64,000 nucleotides of DNA from the NCBI GenBank assembly GCA_017404505.1, contig JAFRCE010000022.1:1-64000 (forward strand), in the 5' to 3' direction. The notes below the pieces were generated by a model that searched no databases, was not told the DNA's origin, and saw only the letters and a program-made list of their open reading frames with translations. The translations under genes and the position numbers were made by a program. The DNA comes from Solobacterium sp. Lineage in GTDB: Bacteria; Bacillota_I; Bacilli_A; Erysipelotrichales; Erysipelotrichaceae. This document shows positions 23,682 to 35,224 of the stretch, in pieces. Numbering within the stretch: the stretch's first letter is position 1; every line of letters begins with the position of its first letter.

Positions 23682-24674
23682 ATGGGAATCAGTTTAAGCG
23701 GAAGAAGTTTTCTGACCCTGCTGGACTACAGTCCGGAAGAAATCCGGTATCTGCTTGGTCTTTCGGCAGAGTTTAAACGGATGAAGAGAGTGGGCACACC
23801 GCATGCCTATCTGGCGGGCAAGCAGATCGTACTGCTGTTTGAAAAGACTTCCACCCGGACAAGATGTTCGTTTGAAGTGGCGGCCCGCGATCTCGGCATG
23901 GGTGTTACCTTCCTGGATCCCGGTTCTTCCCAGATGGGAAAGAAAGAGTCACTTGCGGATACCGCCAAGGTGCTTGGCCGGCTGTTTGACGGTATTGAAT
24001 ACCGCGGCTATCAGCAGTCGGTCGTCGAAGATCTCGCGAAATACTCCGGTGTGCCGGTGTGGAACGGGCTGACGGATGATTTCCATCCGACCCAGATGCT
24101 GGCGGATATTCTGACCGTCCAGGAAGAATTCGGCGATGTGCGGGGCCGCAAACTGACCTTCTTCGGCGATGCCCGCAATAACGTCGCCAATTCACTGATG
24201 GTCGTCTGTGCCAAACTGGGCATGCGCTTCTGTGCCTGCGGTCCGAAGGAACTCTGGCCGAAAGAGGAACTGATTGAAAAATGTCAGAACGTCGCAGCAA
24301 AGACCGGTGCGCAGCTGGAATTCACCGACGATCCGCTGCAGGGTGCGAAAGACTGTGACGTTCTCTATACCGATATCTGGCTTTCGATGGGGGAACCGGA
24401 TGAACTGTGGGCGAAGCGGATCGGCCTGCTGCAGAAATACCAGGTCAACAGACAGCTGCTTGAAGCTGCGAAAGACACAGCCATTTTCCTGCACTGTCTG
24501 CCGGCTTTCCATGACCGCAATACAACGGTCGGCGAAGAGATCTATCAGAAGTTCGGTCTGGAAGCGATGGAAGTCAACGACGACGTCTTCCTCGGCAGTC
24601 AGGCCAGACAGTTTGATCAGGCGGAGAACCGTATGCATACGATCAAGGCTGTCATGTATGCGACACTGAAGTAA
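23682..24674 (+). CDS. arcB: Ornithine carbamoyltransferase (catabolic context)
   Basis: 330 residues. The carbamoyl phosphate site FEKTSTRTRCSFEVAARD (STRTR at about 57-61), FHPTQMLADILTVQEEFG and the ornithine loop FLHCLPAFHD are all present. In this operon it would run citrulline and phosphate to ornithine and carbamoyl phosphate. Ornithine could then be used by the LOR/SDH protein encoded first. Twelve bases separate it from arcA, with AGGAG between. A strong terminator follows at 24706. Confidence 0.96.
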   Translation: MGISLSGRSFLTLLDYSPEEIRYLLGLSAEFKRMKRVGTPHAYLAGKQIVLLFEKTSTRTRCSFEVAARDLGMGVTFLDPGSSQMGKKESLADTAKVLGRLFDGIEYRGYQQSVVEDLAKYSGVPVWNGLTDDFHPTQMLADILTVQEEFGDVRGRKLTFFGDARNNVANSLMVVCAKLGMRFCACGPKELWPKEELIEKCQNVAAKTGAQLEFTDDPLQGAKDCDVLYTDIWLSMGEPDELWAKRIGLLQKYQVNRQLLEAAKDTAIFLHCLPAFHDRNTTVGEEIYQKFGLEAMEVNDDVFLGSQARQFDQAENRMHTIKAVMYATLK

Positions 24675-24705
24675 ACCGGCAGAATTGTCATCCTTTTCAT
24701 GAACT

Positions 24706-24735
24706 GGACAGCTGTGAAAAACAGTTGTCCTTTTT
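24706..24735 (+). terminator. Terminator of the arginine operon
   Basis: GGACAGCTGT (24706-24715), five-base loop, ACAGTTGTCC (24721-24730), five T. Confidence 0.9.
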
Positions 24736-24785
24736 CTGTGCGAAGAATTAAAATAATACACAGCGAAACATAAGGAGAGAAGCCT

Positions 24786-25868
24786 ATGTTTTTCAATCCG
24801 AACAGCATATCGGTCAATATGATCGTGACGGTTCTCTGCATCGTCATGGTTTTTCTGATGCCGTGGCTGGACAGGTATATCTGCGGCCGACTGGGACTGA
24901 GTCTGCATGAAGGCATCGATACGAATCCGGATGCGCAGAAGTGGCTGGTATGGCGCAAGATCATTCTGATCCTGATCTTCATTCTGTATCTGCTCTGTGT
25001 TGCCTATGTGACGATCTTTTCCCGTCAGACAAGCGAGAATTACAGCATTAATTCCGGACCGTTGTTTGCCGGTTTCACGAATTCCTTCTATATCGATTTC
25101 GGTCTGTTGGACATCATCAACATTCTCTTCAGCGAAGGGCTGGATGCCGCTCTACAGCATATCAGCGTGATCTTCACGCCCGGCATTGCCCAGGTTTACA
25201 TGAATGTCGCGATGCTGATACCGATGGGCTATCTGCTGCCGTATATCTTTGACTGGTTTCGCCGCGACGTCAGCCGCCGGACGATTCCGGTCTGCTTTCT
25301 GACCTCGGTGCTGATCGAAAACGTTCAGCTGCTGACCCGCCATGGGATGTATGATCTGGACGATATCATTTCCAATACCATCGGCGGCATGATCGGCCAG
25401 GCTCTGTTTATCGCCGTGGCCTATGTGAATACTCATCCGAACTGGCGCAAGGAACTGCGCGAGAAACGGAAATGGCTCAAAAAGGCGAAAGAGACAGCCG
25501 TCTTTCCCTATCATGAAAAACTCCAGATGCTGAGAAGCACCGTATATACAGCCGATGAGGAAAGCGCCAGATCGTTCTTCAGCGACCGGCTCGGCTTCTT
25601 CCTGATGCACGAACATGAGGAGAATAAACAGAAACATCTGCTGTATGAATGCGGTGAGAACCAGATCGAGATCATCTGCGTTCCGAAAGGCACACCTTTG
25701 CCCAAACAGACAATCATGCTGGCGGCGAATAACTCGGTTCTGATCAGAAAACGTCTGGAGGAACACGGAATCCCGGTATCGGAGTACCAGCTGGACGACT
25801 ACACCGGCCGGCGCACCTTCAGTCTTGAAAGCCCGGACGGTATCCGTATCACGATCCTGGAAAGCTAA
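24786..25868 (+). CDS. VanZ-like membrane protein fused to a VOC (glyoxalase-like) domain
   Basis: 360 residues with AAGGAGAG upstream. Residues ~10-215 are a VanZ-like membrane domain with five helices and the motif AQVYMNVAMLIPMGYLLPYIF, then VLIENVQLLTRHGMYDLDDIISNTIGGMIG, both typical. A basic linker (KELREKRKWLKKAKE) leads to residues ~245-360, a cytoplasmic glyoxalase/bleomycin-resistance-type fold: LRSTVYTADEESARSFFSDRLGF and a C-terminal RRTFSLESPDGIRITILE. VanZ proteins have been tied to glycopeptide tolerance; the fused VOC domain is unusual and may bind a ligand or metal. Single-gene unit between two terminators. Confidence 0.82.
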   Translation: MFFNPNSISVNMIVTVLCIVMVFLMPWLDRYICGRLGLSLHEGIDTNPDAQKWLVWRKIILILIFILYLLCVAYVTIFSRQTSENYSINSGPLFAGFTNSFYIDFGLLDIINILFSEGLDAALQHISVIFTPGIAQVYMNVAMLIPMGYLLPYIFDWFRRDVSRRTIPVCFLTSVLIENVQLLTRHGMYDLDDIISNTIGGMIGQALFIAVAYVNTHPNWRKELREKRKWLKKAKETAVFPYHEKLQMLRSTVYTADEESARSFFSDRLGFFLMHEHEENKQKHLLYECGENQIEIICVPKGTPLPKQTIMLAANNSVLIRKRLEEHGIPVSEYQLDDYTGRRTFSLESPDGIRITILES

Positions 25869-25888
25869 GGGAAGATATTCCCTTTTTT
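25867..25888 (+). terminator. Terminator of the VanZ-VOC gene
   Basis: AAGGGAA, four-base loop, TTCCCTT and six T; it starts inside the stop codon. Confidence 0.85.
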
Positions 25889-25947
25889 CTTTCCGGAAAG
25901 AGGGCATGAACGTAGAGAATGAGATATGATAATAAAAAAGGAGTATT

Positions 25948-27156
25948 GTGACAATCATGAAAATCGGAGTGTATTATGTAGAGTCCAGTAATGCGGATTC
26001 GGAGAATATCAACCGTTATAACCGTGAGCTGGTCGACCGGCTGGCCAAAATGAGCGGCTGTGATATTTCCTTCGTATCTCTGGAAGAGGCGAAGGATCAG
26101 GAAATGCTGCTGACATTCATTGGCGGCGGCGGTACGGAAGGTGCCTTCAAGGCGGTTCTCGATCAGCTGCCAAGACCTGTCTTCCTGCTGACGACCGGCT
26201 TTAATAACTCACTGGCAGCTTCCATGGAAATCCTTTCCTATCTGCAGCAGAATGACATCAAGGGTGAGATCATCCACGGTTCGGAAGAAAAGATGGCGCA
26301 TCGGATCGCTGTGCTGGCCAGAGTCTTTGCCGCAAAGAAAAAGATTTCCCGCCTGCGTCTTGGCGCGGTCGGCAAACCGAGTGACTGGCTGATTTCTTCC
26401 GATGTCGATGCCGCTCTCAGCAAGCAGACCAACGGCATTGAACTCGTCGATATTTCCATGGAAGAATTCTTCACGGAAATCAGAAAGAAGGAATATGAAG
26501 ACAATGCCTGGACGGAAATGATCAAGGCGAAGAAATGGCATCCGGAAGATACCGAACTGTGCTGTGAGATCTACGGCGCCCTGAAGCGTCTGGTGACAAG
26601 ATATCATCTGGACGGTGTGACGGTACGCTGCTTCGATCTGCTTGGTCCGATCAGAGGAACCGGCTGTCTGGCTCTGGCGGTACTGAACGCGGAAGGTGTT
26701 TACGCCGGCTGTGAAGGCGATATGCCTAGTCTGATCTCGATGGCTGTGATTGGCGAGCTGAGCGGCAATCCGGTCTTTATGGCTAATCCGTCCCGTATCC
26801 TCTCCGGCAGTGACGAAATCATTTTCGCCCACTGCACGTTGCCGCTGAATATGCCGACGGAAATCGAACTGATGACCCACTTTGAGTCGGGTCTTGGCGT
26901 CGCGTTCCGGGGCCGTATTCCGGAAGGGCCGGTGACCATCTTCAAGACATCCGGTCTGCTGGACAGATATTTTGTCAGATGCGGCGAACTGAAAGAGAAC
27001 CTGACCGAGACCAACCTCTGCCGCACGCAGATCCGCATCGCCCTCAAAGAAGAGGATCTGAACTATTTCCTGACCAGATCCATCGGCAACCACCATCTGA
27101 TCGTCACCGGCGATCATGAAGAAGTCGTAAACGAATTCTTCAAATGGCTGCGCTGA
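25948..27156 (+). CDS. L-fucose/L-arabinose isomerase-fold protein, function unassigned
   Basis: About 402 residues. AAGGAG at 25938-25943 suits the GTG at 25948; the ATG at 25957 is the alternative. The N-terminal half has two Rossmann-like regions (KIGVYYVESSNAD; MLLTFIGGGGTEGAFKAVLD). The second half has the fucose-isomerase features DGVTVRCFDLLGPIRGTGCLALAVLNAEG, AGCEGDMPSLISMAVIGELSGNPVFMANPSR and CTLPLNMP. Some relatives act on sugars and others are of unknown function, and true isomerases are usually longer. No sugar operon surrounds it, so I leave the substrate open. Confidence 0.7.
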   Translation: MTIMKIGVYYVESSNADSENINRYNRELVDRLAKMSGCDISFVSLEEAKDQEMLLTFIGGGGTEGAFKAVLDQLPRPVFLLTTGFNNSLAASMEILSYLQQNDIKGEIIHGSEEKMAHRIAVLARVFAAKKKISRLRLGAVGKPSDWLISSDVDAALSKQTNGIELVDISMEEFFTEIRKKEYEDNAWTEMIKAKKWHPEDTELCCEIYGALKRLVTRYHLDGVTVRCFDLLGPIRGTGCLALAVLNAEGVYAGCEGDMPSLISMAVIGELSGNPVFMANPSRILSGSDEIIFAHCTLPLNMPTEIELMTHFESGLGVAFRGRIPEGPVTIFKTSGLLDRYFVRCGELKENLTETNLCRTQIRIALKEEDLNYFLTRSIGNHHLIVTGDHEEVVNEFFKWLR

Positions 27157-27177
27157 GAAAAGCGTGAATTCAAAAGG

Positions 27178-27205
27178 GAACTTCAAATCTGAAGTTCTTT
27201 TTTTC
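27178..27205 (+). terminator. Terminator of the isomerase-fold gene
   Basis: GAACTTCA (27178-27185), AATC loop, TGAAGTTC (27190-27197), seven or more T. Confidence 0.88.
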
Positions 27206-27285
27206 TGTTTGTCTTTTATAATGAAAGGGAAGATGAAGTAACAGCTTCATGAATCATTGAAATATCATACAGGAGGAATTTTTTC

Positions 27286-28359
27286 ATGACTCAGCTTCAG
27301 GACGGAATGATGTGGGCTCTCGTCAAGGAAAAGCGGGAGGAAGGCATCTGGATGAAACGCGTCCCGATTCCCAAACTTGGAACCAATGACGTAAAGATCA
27401 AGATCCGCAGGACTGCCATCTGCGGCACTGACGTGCATATTTATCAGTGGAACAAATGGGCTCAGCACACGATCGACACCGGCCGGGTAATCGGCCACGA
27501 GTATGTCGGCGAGATCGTGGAAGTCGGCGCCGGTGTGCGCGGCTTCAAGGTCGGCGATCTGGTTTCAGGTGAAGGACATATTACCTGCGGCAAATGCCGT
27601 AACTGTCTGGAAGGACATAAAGAGAACTGCCGCAATGCCAAAGGTGTCGGTGTCAACCGGGACGGAGCGTTCGCGGAGTATCTGGTCATTCCGTGGGTCA
27701 ACGTCTGGCCTTGCAATCCGAACATTCCGGAAGAAATGTATGCCATTTTCGATCCGTTTGGCAATGCCACCCATACCGCGCTGTCCTATGACTGCCTGGG
27801 TGAGGACGTGCTGATCGCCGGTGCCGGTCCGATCGGCTGTATGGCGGCTGCCATTGTCAAATTCGCCGGTGCGCGGCATGTCGTCGTTACCGACTTCAAC
27901 CAGTACCGTCTGGATATGGCGAAGAAACTTGGCGCGACACGAGTGATCAACCTGAATGAGGAAAAGCTGGAAGATGTCATGGAAAAGATCGGCATGCAGG
28001 AAGGCTTCGACGTCGGTCTGGAAATGTCCGGTTCACCGGCGGCCCTGAATTCGATGATCCATAATATGAAGCACGGCGGCAATATCGCTCTGCTCGGTCT
28101 GCAGGAAACAGACACCGTCGTTGACCTGGAAACAGTGATTTTCAACGGTCTGAATATCAAAGGCATCTACGGCCGCAAGGTCTGGGATACCTGGTATAAG
28201 ATGACAACGATGCTGCAGGCGGGTCTGAAGATCGACGATATCATTACCCATCATTTCGATGCCCGCGATTACGAAAAGGGATTTGCCGCGATGATTTCCG
28301 GCCAGTCCGGCAAGGTCATTCTCGACTGGACACATATCAATGAGGAGAAACCAGAATGA
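27286..28359 (+). CDS. tdh: L-threonine 3-dehydrogenase
   Basis: 357 residues, zinc-dependent medium-chain dehydrogenase oxidising threonine to 2-amino-3-oxobutyrate with NAD. Catalytic zinc region [20 protein letters not shown] and [12 protein letters not shown]; structural zinc loop [18 protein letters not shown] loop [18 protein letters not shown]. The [13 protein letters not shown] signature separates Tdh from other alcohol dehydrogenases. AGGAGG precedes the start. Four-base overlap (ATGA) with kbl, the enzyme that uses its unstable product. Confidence 0.95.
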   Translation: MTQLQDGMMWALVKEKREEGIWMKRVPIPKLGTNDVKIKIRRTAICGTDVHIYQWNKWAQHTIDTGRVIGHEYVGEIVEVGAGVRGFKVGDLVSGEGHITCGKCRNCLEGHKENCRNAKGVGVNRDGAFAEYLVIPWVNVWPCNPNIPEEMYAIFDPFGNATHTALSYDCLGEDVLIAGAGPIGCMAAAIVKFAGARHVVVTDFNQYRLDMAKKLGATRVINLNEEKLEDVMEKIGMQEGFDVGLEMSGSPAALNSMIHNMKHGGNIALLGLQETDTVVDLETVIFNGLNIKGIYGRKVWDTWYKMTTMLQAGLKIDDIITHHFDARDYEKGFAAMISGQSGKVILDWTHINEEKPE

Positions 28360-29558
28360 ATAAGACAGAAATACTGAATCATTACAAACAGGAAGTTGAC
28401 GATATCCGGGCTGCCGGTCTGTTCAAGGGCGAGCTGCCGATCGTCTCCGCGCAGGGAGCGCATGTGAAACTGGCCGATGGCCGGGAAATGCTGTGTATGT
28501 GCGCCAATAACTATCTCGGTCTCGGTGACAGCCCGCGGCTGATCGAAGCGGCTAAGAAGACCTATGACAACCGTGGCTACGGCGTGGCTTCCGTCCGCTT
28601 TATCTGCGGCACGCAGGACATTCACAAACAGCTGGAAAAGAAGATTTCCGAATTCCTGGGAACGGATGACACGATCCTGTATTCCTCCTGCTTCGATGCC
28701 AACGGCGGCCTGTTTGAAACCCTGCTGGGCCCCGAAGACGCGGTGATCAGTGACGAACTGAATCACGCATCCATTATTGACGGTGTCCGCTTATGCAAGG
28801 CGAAGAGATACCGCTACAAGAACAACGACATGGCTGATCTGGAAGAAAAACTGAAGGAAGCCGATGCGGCCGGGGCAAGGATCAAACTGATCGCGACGGA
28901 CGGTGTCTTCTCGATGGACGGCATCATCTGCAACCTCAAGGGCATCTGTGATCTGGCGGACCAGTATGACGCGCTGGTCATGGTCGACGACTCCCACGCT
29001 GTCGGTTTTGTCGGCAAGAAGGGCAGAGGCACAGCGGAATACAACGGTGTCGAAGGCCGGGTAGACATCATCACCGGCACCCTCGGCAAGGCACTCGGCG
29101 GCGCATCCGGCGGCTATACGTCAGGCCGTAAGGAAATCATTGACCTGCTGCGGCAGAGAAGCCGTCCGTATCTCTTCTCGAACTCTCTGGCTCCGGCCAT
29201 TGCCGGTGCCAGCCTCGAGCTGTTTGACATGCTGGCGGAAAGCACCGCATTAAGAGATCATCTGGAAGAAATCACGGCTTATTACCGCAAGCAGCTCGTC
29301 GACAACGGCTTTGACGTGATTCCAGGCACCCATCCATGTGTGCCGGTCATGCTGTATGACGAAGTGAAAACAGCCGAATTCGCGAAGCGGATGGTGGACA
29401 AGGGCGTATATGTCGTCGCTTTCTCCTATCCGGTCGTTCCAAAAGGCAAAGCCCGTATCCGCACCCAGGTCTGCGCGAGCCACACCAAAGAAGACATTGA
29501 CTTCGCGGTGAAGTGCTTCAAGGAAGTCCGGGCGGAAATGGAAGCGGAAGGCAAATAA
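28356..29558 (+). CDS. kbl: Glycine C-acetyltransferase (2-amino-3-ketobutyrate CoA ligase)
   Basis: 400 residues, PLP enzyme of the alpha-oxoamine synthase family. Splits 2-amino-3-oxobutyrate with CoA to glycine and acetyl-CoA, completing threonine breakdown. Signatures: [60 protein letters not shown] and the PLP lysine in [16 protein letters not shown]. It is translationally coupled to tdh. Confidence 0.95.
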   Translation: MNKTEILNHYKQEVDDIRAAGLFKGELPIVSAQGAHVKLADGREMLCMCANNYLGLGDSPRLIEAAKKTYDNRGYGVASVRFICGTQDIHKQLEKKISEFLGTDDTILYSSCFDANGGLFETLLGPEDAVISDELNHASIIDGVRLCKAKRYRYKNNDMADLEEKLKEADAAGARIKLIATDGVFSMDGIICNLKGICDLADQYDALVMVDDSHAVGFVGKKGRGTAEYNGVEGRVDIITGTLGKALGGASGGYTSGRKEIIDLLRQRSRPYLFSNSLAPAIAGASLELFDMLAESTALRDHLEEITAYYRKQLVDNGFDVIPGTHPCVPVMLYDEVKTAEFAKRMVDKGVYVVAFSYPVVPKGKARIRTQVCASHTKEDIDFAVKCFKEVRAEMEAEGK

Positions 29559-29591
29559 CATCCAACTTTATTAATTAGAACGGAGCTGATT

Positions 29592-30509
29592 ATGAAAAAG
29601 TATCTGGCAATCGACCTCGGCGGCACAGCAATCAAATACGGTGTCGTTGACGAAAAAATGAATTTTCTCGCCCATGGCAAAGTTGACTCCCGTACTTCTT
29701 CCTACGAAGAATTCCGGGAAGACCTTGGCAAGATCGTTGCCGAATACGGCGAAGGCGTATGCGGTATGTGCATCTCCATGCCCGGTGTCATTGACCGTAT
29801 CAAGGGTTTCGCTTATACCGGCGGCGCCTATAAGTGGGTAAACAAACTGCCGCTGGCCATGGACCTGTCCGCGTATTTCAATATGCCGGTCACCATCTGC
29901 AATGACGCCAAGGCTGCCGCGCTTGCCGAACTCGGCTTCGGCAATCTGAAGGATATCCGCAACGGTGTGGCAATCATTCTCGGCACCGGTATCGGCGGCG
30001 CTGTTGTTATCGACGGCAAACTGCTGGACGGCAGCCATTATTCTTCCGGTGAATTCTCCTTTATCCGGGAAGACATTCATGAAAGAGGCAGGGGCATGGA
30101 CATGTTCGCTTTCACCAACGGCGTGCAGGGCCTCAAAAATGCCATCAAGGCAGCTTCCGGACTGGACGACATTGACGGTCTGAAGGCATTCAAGCTGATC
30201 AAGGAAGAACATAATGAACAGGTTCTGCAGGGCGTTAAGGACTTCTGCTGGTATCTGGCGTTCCATATTTACAACCTGCAGAGTATCATCGATGCCAACC
30301 GCTTTGTCATCGGCGGCGGCATTTCCAATGAGCCGATGTTCATCGAACTGGTCAAAGAAGCAGTCGAAGAAAAATTCGCGACGGCTCTGGCACCGGCCAT
30401 TCCGGTACCGGAAGTCGTGGTATGCAAATACCAGAGCGATGCCAATCTGGTCGGCGCGGTCTACAACTTCATGCAGGTTGTCGAAGGCGTTGACTATATT
30501 GCCGGCTGA
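29592..30509 (+). CDS. ROK-family sugar kinase or kinase-like protein
   Basis: 305 residues. ATP-site start KKYLAIDLGGTAIKYGVVDE, sugar-site segment CNDAKAAALAELGFG, then GVAIILGTGIGGAVVIDGKL. The catalytic Asp is in NDAKAAA. The zinc motif CxCGxxGCxE found in many ROK glucokinases is absent, so it belongs to the zinc-free group, closer to N-acetylmannosamine kinase-like or fructokinase-like members. 33 bases after kbl with no terminator between, so it may be cotranscribed, though no functional link to threonine is evident. Confidence 0.85.
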   Translation: MKKYLAIDLGGTAIKYGVVDEKMNFLAHGKVDSRTSSYEEFREDLGKIVAEYGEGVCGMCISMPGVIDRIKGFAYTGGAYKWVNKLPLAMDLSAYFNMPVTICNDAKAAALAELGFGNLKDIRNGVAIILGTGIGGAVVIDGKLLDGSHYSSGEFSFIREDIHERGRGMDMFAFTNGVQGLKNAIKAASGLDDIDGLKAFKLIKEEHNEQVLQGVKDFCWYLAFHIYNLQSIIDANRFVIGGGISNEPMFIELVKEAVEEKFATALAPAIPVPEVVVCKYQSDANLVGAVYNFMQVVEGVDYIAG

Positions 30510-30521
30510 ACAGAACTGCGA

Positions 30522-30553
30522 AAAGGGACGGACAGATGTCCGCCTCTTTTTTT
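30522..30553 (+). terminator. Terminator after the ROK gene
   Basis: AAAGGGACGGAC (30522-30533) pairs imperfectly with GTCCGCCTCTTT (30538-30549), then T run. Confidence 0.75.
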
Positions 30554-30617
30554 CGGGCAGTATGATTTGTTTCAGCAGGGATTCAAAGTATCATGAAATG
30601 ACACAGGAGGAGACAGA

Positions 30618-31973
30618 ATGAAAAAGATATTCGGTGATAAGGAATTTATCTGGAAACTGGCCGCCATCGCTCTGCCGCTGGCTCTGCAGTCAGTGGTCAA
30701 CCTGATGGTAAATCTGATCGATACCATCATGGTCGGCAAACTGGGTGATATCGCGCTTTCCTCCGTGAATATCTGTTCACAGTTTCCTTATCTGTACATG
30801 ACTGTTTTCATGGGCATTGCCAATGCCGCGCTGGTCATCTGTTCGCAGGCCTGGGGAAACAACCGGCCGGACAAAGTGAAAACGATGATGGCTGCCTGTC
30901 TGAAACTGGCTGCGCTGATCAATGCCGTCTTCTTTCTGCTGGCATTTCTCTTTCCGTCCGGCATCACAGCCATCTACACAGACAATGCCGGTATCATTGA
31001 AACCGGCGGGGTATATCTGAAGATCCTGTCATTCACGCTGCTGTTTCAGTCATTTTCACAGATCATTGTCACCTTGCTGAGGAGTGTCGGCGTGACCAGG
31101 CTCGGCTTTGTGACATCACTTTTTTCCTGCATTGCCAATGTCTTCTTCAACTGGATGTTTATCTTCGGCAATCTCGGTGCTCCGGCCATGGGCGTCAGCG
31201 GCGCCGCTGTCGGCACGGTCATTGCCCGAATCCTGGAATTCGTCATGGCGGCCGGTTATCTGCTGATCGACGGCCGGCTCAGTTTCCGTCTTCCGGATCT
31301 CTTTCTGAAAATGGAAAAGGATATGCACTCTGACTTTATCAAACTCGGCACGCCGGGTGTGATTTCGGAAGTGACCGGCAATCTCAATGTGTCGGCAGCC
31401 GCGATGATCACCGGCCGGGTCAGTGAGTATTACATAGCCGCCAATACGATCGTGCATAACATCTGGACGATCTCCTCACTGTTCATGTTCGGTATCGCCA
31501 TGGGCTCTTCGGTCATCATCGGTCATGAGATCGGTGCCGGACGGCGGGAAAGAGCGCAGGAATACGCTGATCATCTGATTTATCTGGCCGGTCTGATCGG
31601 TCTGCTTGCGGCGGTATTGATCCAGATCATCGCGCCGCTGATCACATCCTTCTTCGATGTCAGTGCGCAGGCTAAGGAAACAGCGTTCATTCTGAAAAAC
31701 GCGGCCAGTATCTGCGTCTTCTTCCTGTCGATGCAGTTCACCATCTGCAAAGGCATTCTGCGGGGCGGCGGTCAGGCGGCGGCTTTTACCAAAGTGGACC
31801 TGATCACCTGCTGGCTCGTCAATATTCCGGTCGGCTTCGTGACTGCTCTCGTTCTGCATGCCAATCCGTTCTGGATCTATCTGTCATTGCGTATTGATTA
31901 TCTGATCAAGACCATATGGGGTCTCTGGAAAGTGAAAAAGACCGACTGGATCATCCGTCTGAATGTGGAATGA
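30618..31973 (+). CDS. MATE-family efflux transporter
   Basis: 451 residues with 12 hydrophobic helices. Opening LAAIALPLALQSVVNLMVNLIDTIMVGKLGD and GSSVIIGHEIGAGRRERAQEYADH are characteristic. MATE pumps export cationic drugs or metabolites in exchange for Na+ or H+. AGGAGG upstream. No nearby regulator. Substrate unknown. Confidence 0.92.
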   Translation: MKKIFGDKEFIWKLAAIALPLALQSVVNLMVNLIDTIMVGKLGDIALSSVNICSQFPYLYMTVFMGIANAALVICSQAWGNNRPDKVKTMMAACLKLAALINAVFFLLAFLFPSGITAIYTDNAGIIETGGVYLKILSFTLLFQSFSQIIVTLLRSVGVTRLGFVTSLFSCIANVFFNWMFIFGNLGAPAMGVSGAAVGTVIARILEFVMAAGYLLIDGRLSFRLPDLFLKMEKDMHSDFIKLGTPGVISEVTGNLNVSAAAMITGRVSEYYIAANTIVHNIWTISSLFMFGIAMGSSVIIGHEIGAGRRERAQEYADHLIYLAGLIGLLAAVLIQIIAPLITSFFDVSAQAKETAFILKNAASICVFFLSMQFTICKGILRGGGQAAAFTKVDLITCWLVNIPVGFVTALVLHANPFWIYLSLRIDYLIKTIWGLWKVKKTDWIIRLNVE

Positions 31974-31985
31974 GACAGAAATCCT

Positions 31986-32021
31986 ACAGCGGAATCAGTT
32001 CATGATATCTGCTGTTTTTTT
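31986..32021 (+). terminator. Terminator of the MATE gene
   Basis: ACAGCGGA (31986-31993) and TCTGCTGT (32008-32015), one wobble pair, then seven T. Confidence 0.8.
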
Positions 32022-32064
32022 ATATAATATATGCGGATACTAACAGTTGAGAGGGACAGACAAT

Positions 32065-33711
32065 ATGAGGAAAGTAATTACGCTGATTATAAGTTTTTTA
32101 CTGGCGGTGCCGCTTTTTGCATGCGCGCCGCCGGCAACACTGAAAGACGATCTGTATATTCTGTATACCAGTGACGTTCACTGCGGCTTTGAAGTGAATC
32201 TCGGTTATGCCAAGTTCAAGGCAATCGTCGAGGATACCAGATCCCAGCACGCCAATGTCGCGGTGGTGGATATGGGTGACAATATTCAGGGCGGTACGAT
32301 CGCGGCTGCTACCAAAGGTGATTATGTCATCGATGTCATGAACGAGATCGGTTATGACGCGGTCACGATTGGCAATCATGAATTTGACTACGGGATGGAG
32401 CAGCTAAGAAAACTGATTGATAAAGCGACTTTCCCGATTACCGCCTGCAACATCAGATATACCGGTGCCAAAGAGAATGTCCTGTCAGATATTCCGCCGT
32501 ATATCATGAAGGAATATGACGGTGTCAAAGTCGCTTTCATCGGTGTGATCACACCGGCATCGATTGCTTCCTCAACACCTGTCAACTTCCAGGAAAACGG
32601 AACGTTTGTCTATGATTTCTACTCGAAAGACAAAGGCATGGAACTTGCCGAAAAAGTACAGAGTACGGTGGATCAGGCAAGAAAAGAAGGGGCGCAGTAT
32701 GTCATTCTTCTGACCCATCTCGGCCAGCCGGACGAATATCAGCCGTTTGATTCCGTTTCCCTGATTCATCATACCAATGGTATCGACGCGGTCCTGGACG
32801 GCCATGCGCATGTGACGATCATCGGCGACTATTATCCGAACAAAGACGGCAAGGATGTCATTCTTTCCTCTGTCGGCACCAAGATGCAGAATGTCGGTGA
32901 GCTGATCATCAGCCCGGACGGTACGATTTCCACTGTCCTGATCAGTGAATATGACCGGGAAGACGAGAAGATCAAACAGACTCTTACGGAACTGAATCAG
33001 GCGCTGGATCTGATGATCGGTCATAAGATCGGTGAAACAGCCTTCGACCTGCCGATGACGGATGAAAACGGCATCCGCATCAGCCGCAGCCGGGAAGTTG
33101 CCATCGGTGATCTGCTGACGGATATTTTCCGGGAAAAACTGGGCACGGATGTGGCTCTGATCAACGGCGGTGCCATCCGGAATTCCCTTGCGGCCGGTGA
33201 TATCACATACCGGGATGCTCTGGACGTCGCACCGTTCATGAATACCTTGTCGGTCTGCCGGGCCAGCGGCCAGCAGATCCTCGACGCTCTCGAATTCGGC
33301 GCGAAGAATACGGAAAGCATCTATGTCTTTGAAGATAACCCGGTTGGTGAAGCCGGTGCCTTCCTGCAGGTTTCCGGTCTGAAATACACGATCGATACTT
33401 CCATTCCGTCCGGTGTCATCCAGGATGACAATAAGATGATGACCGGCATCGAAGGCGAACGGCGCGTCAAGGATGTTTATGTTCTGCAGAACGGTGAATA
33501 TGTGCCGCTTGATCCGCAGGCCATGTATCTCGTCGGCAGTATTGACTACGTCATCACCAAATCCGGTGACGGCAATACGGCTTTTCAGGGTGCAGAAGTC
33601 ACTCTGGAGGGCGGCATGACGGACATCGATGTCATCACGGAATATATCGCCTCGATCGGCACAATTCCCGAACAGTATGCTCAGCCGGACGGCAGAATCA
33701 CCGTAAAATAA
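32065..33711 (+). CDS. 5'-nucleotidase/2',3'-cyclic phosphodiesterase lipoprotein
   Basis: 548 residues from ATG 32065, selected because it begins the lipoprotein signal RKVITLIISFLLAVPLFAC (acylated Cys at about 20). Metallophosphatase motifs are all present: ILYTSDVHCGF, VDMGDNIQGG, TIGNHEFDYGM, ILLTHLGQ and LDGHAHV. A C-terminal nucleotidase domain follows (INGGAIRNSLAAGDITYRDAL; DYVITKSGDGNTAF). Surface-anchored, it would strip phosphate from nucleotides for nucleoside and phosphate salvage. TATAAT at 32023-32028 probably drives it. Confidence 0.92.
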   Translation: MRKVITLIISFLLAVPLFACAPPATLKDDLYILYTSDVHCGFEVNLGYAKFKAIVEDTRSQHANVAVVDMGDNIQGGTIAAATKGDYVIDVMNEIGYDAVTIGNHEFDYGMEQLRKLIDKATFPITACNIRYTGAKENVLSDIPPYIMKEYDGVKVAFIGVITPASIASSTPVNFQENGTFVYDFYSKDKGMELAEKVQSTVDQARKEGAQYVILLTHLGQPDEYQPFDSVSLIHHTNGIDAVLDGHAHVTIIGDYYPNKDGKDVILSSVGTKMQNVGELIISPDGTISTVLISEYDREDEKIKQTLTELNQALDLMIGHKIGETAFDLPMTDENGIRISRSREVAIGDLLTDIFREKLGTDVALINGGAIRNSLAAGDITYRDALDVAPFMNTLSVCRASGQQILDALEFGAKNTESIYVFEDNPVGEAGAFLQVSGLKYTIDTSIPSGVIQDDNKMMTGIEGERRVKDVYVLQNGEYVPLDPQAMYLVGSIDYVITKSGDGNTAFQGAEVTLEGGMTDIDVITEYIASIGTIPEQYAQPDGRITVK

Positions 33712-33753
33712 CAGGCTTTGTGCGTTATAATGTTGTTAACAGAATTACTGTAA

Positions 33754-35214
<1,461 letters not shown>

Positions 35215-35224
35215 TCGTTTCAAT

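Noticed and set aside
27223..27286. Riboswitch-like hairpin before threonine dehydrogenase
   Set aside because: GATGAAG/CTTCAT pairing is short, there is no terminator or known aptamer motif, and the segment is only about 60 bases long.
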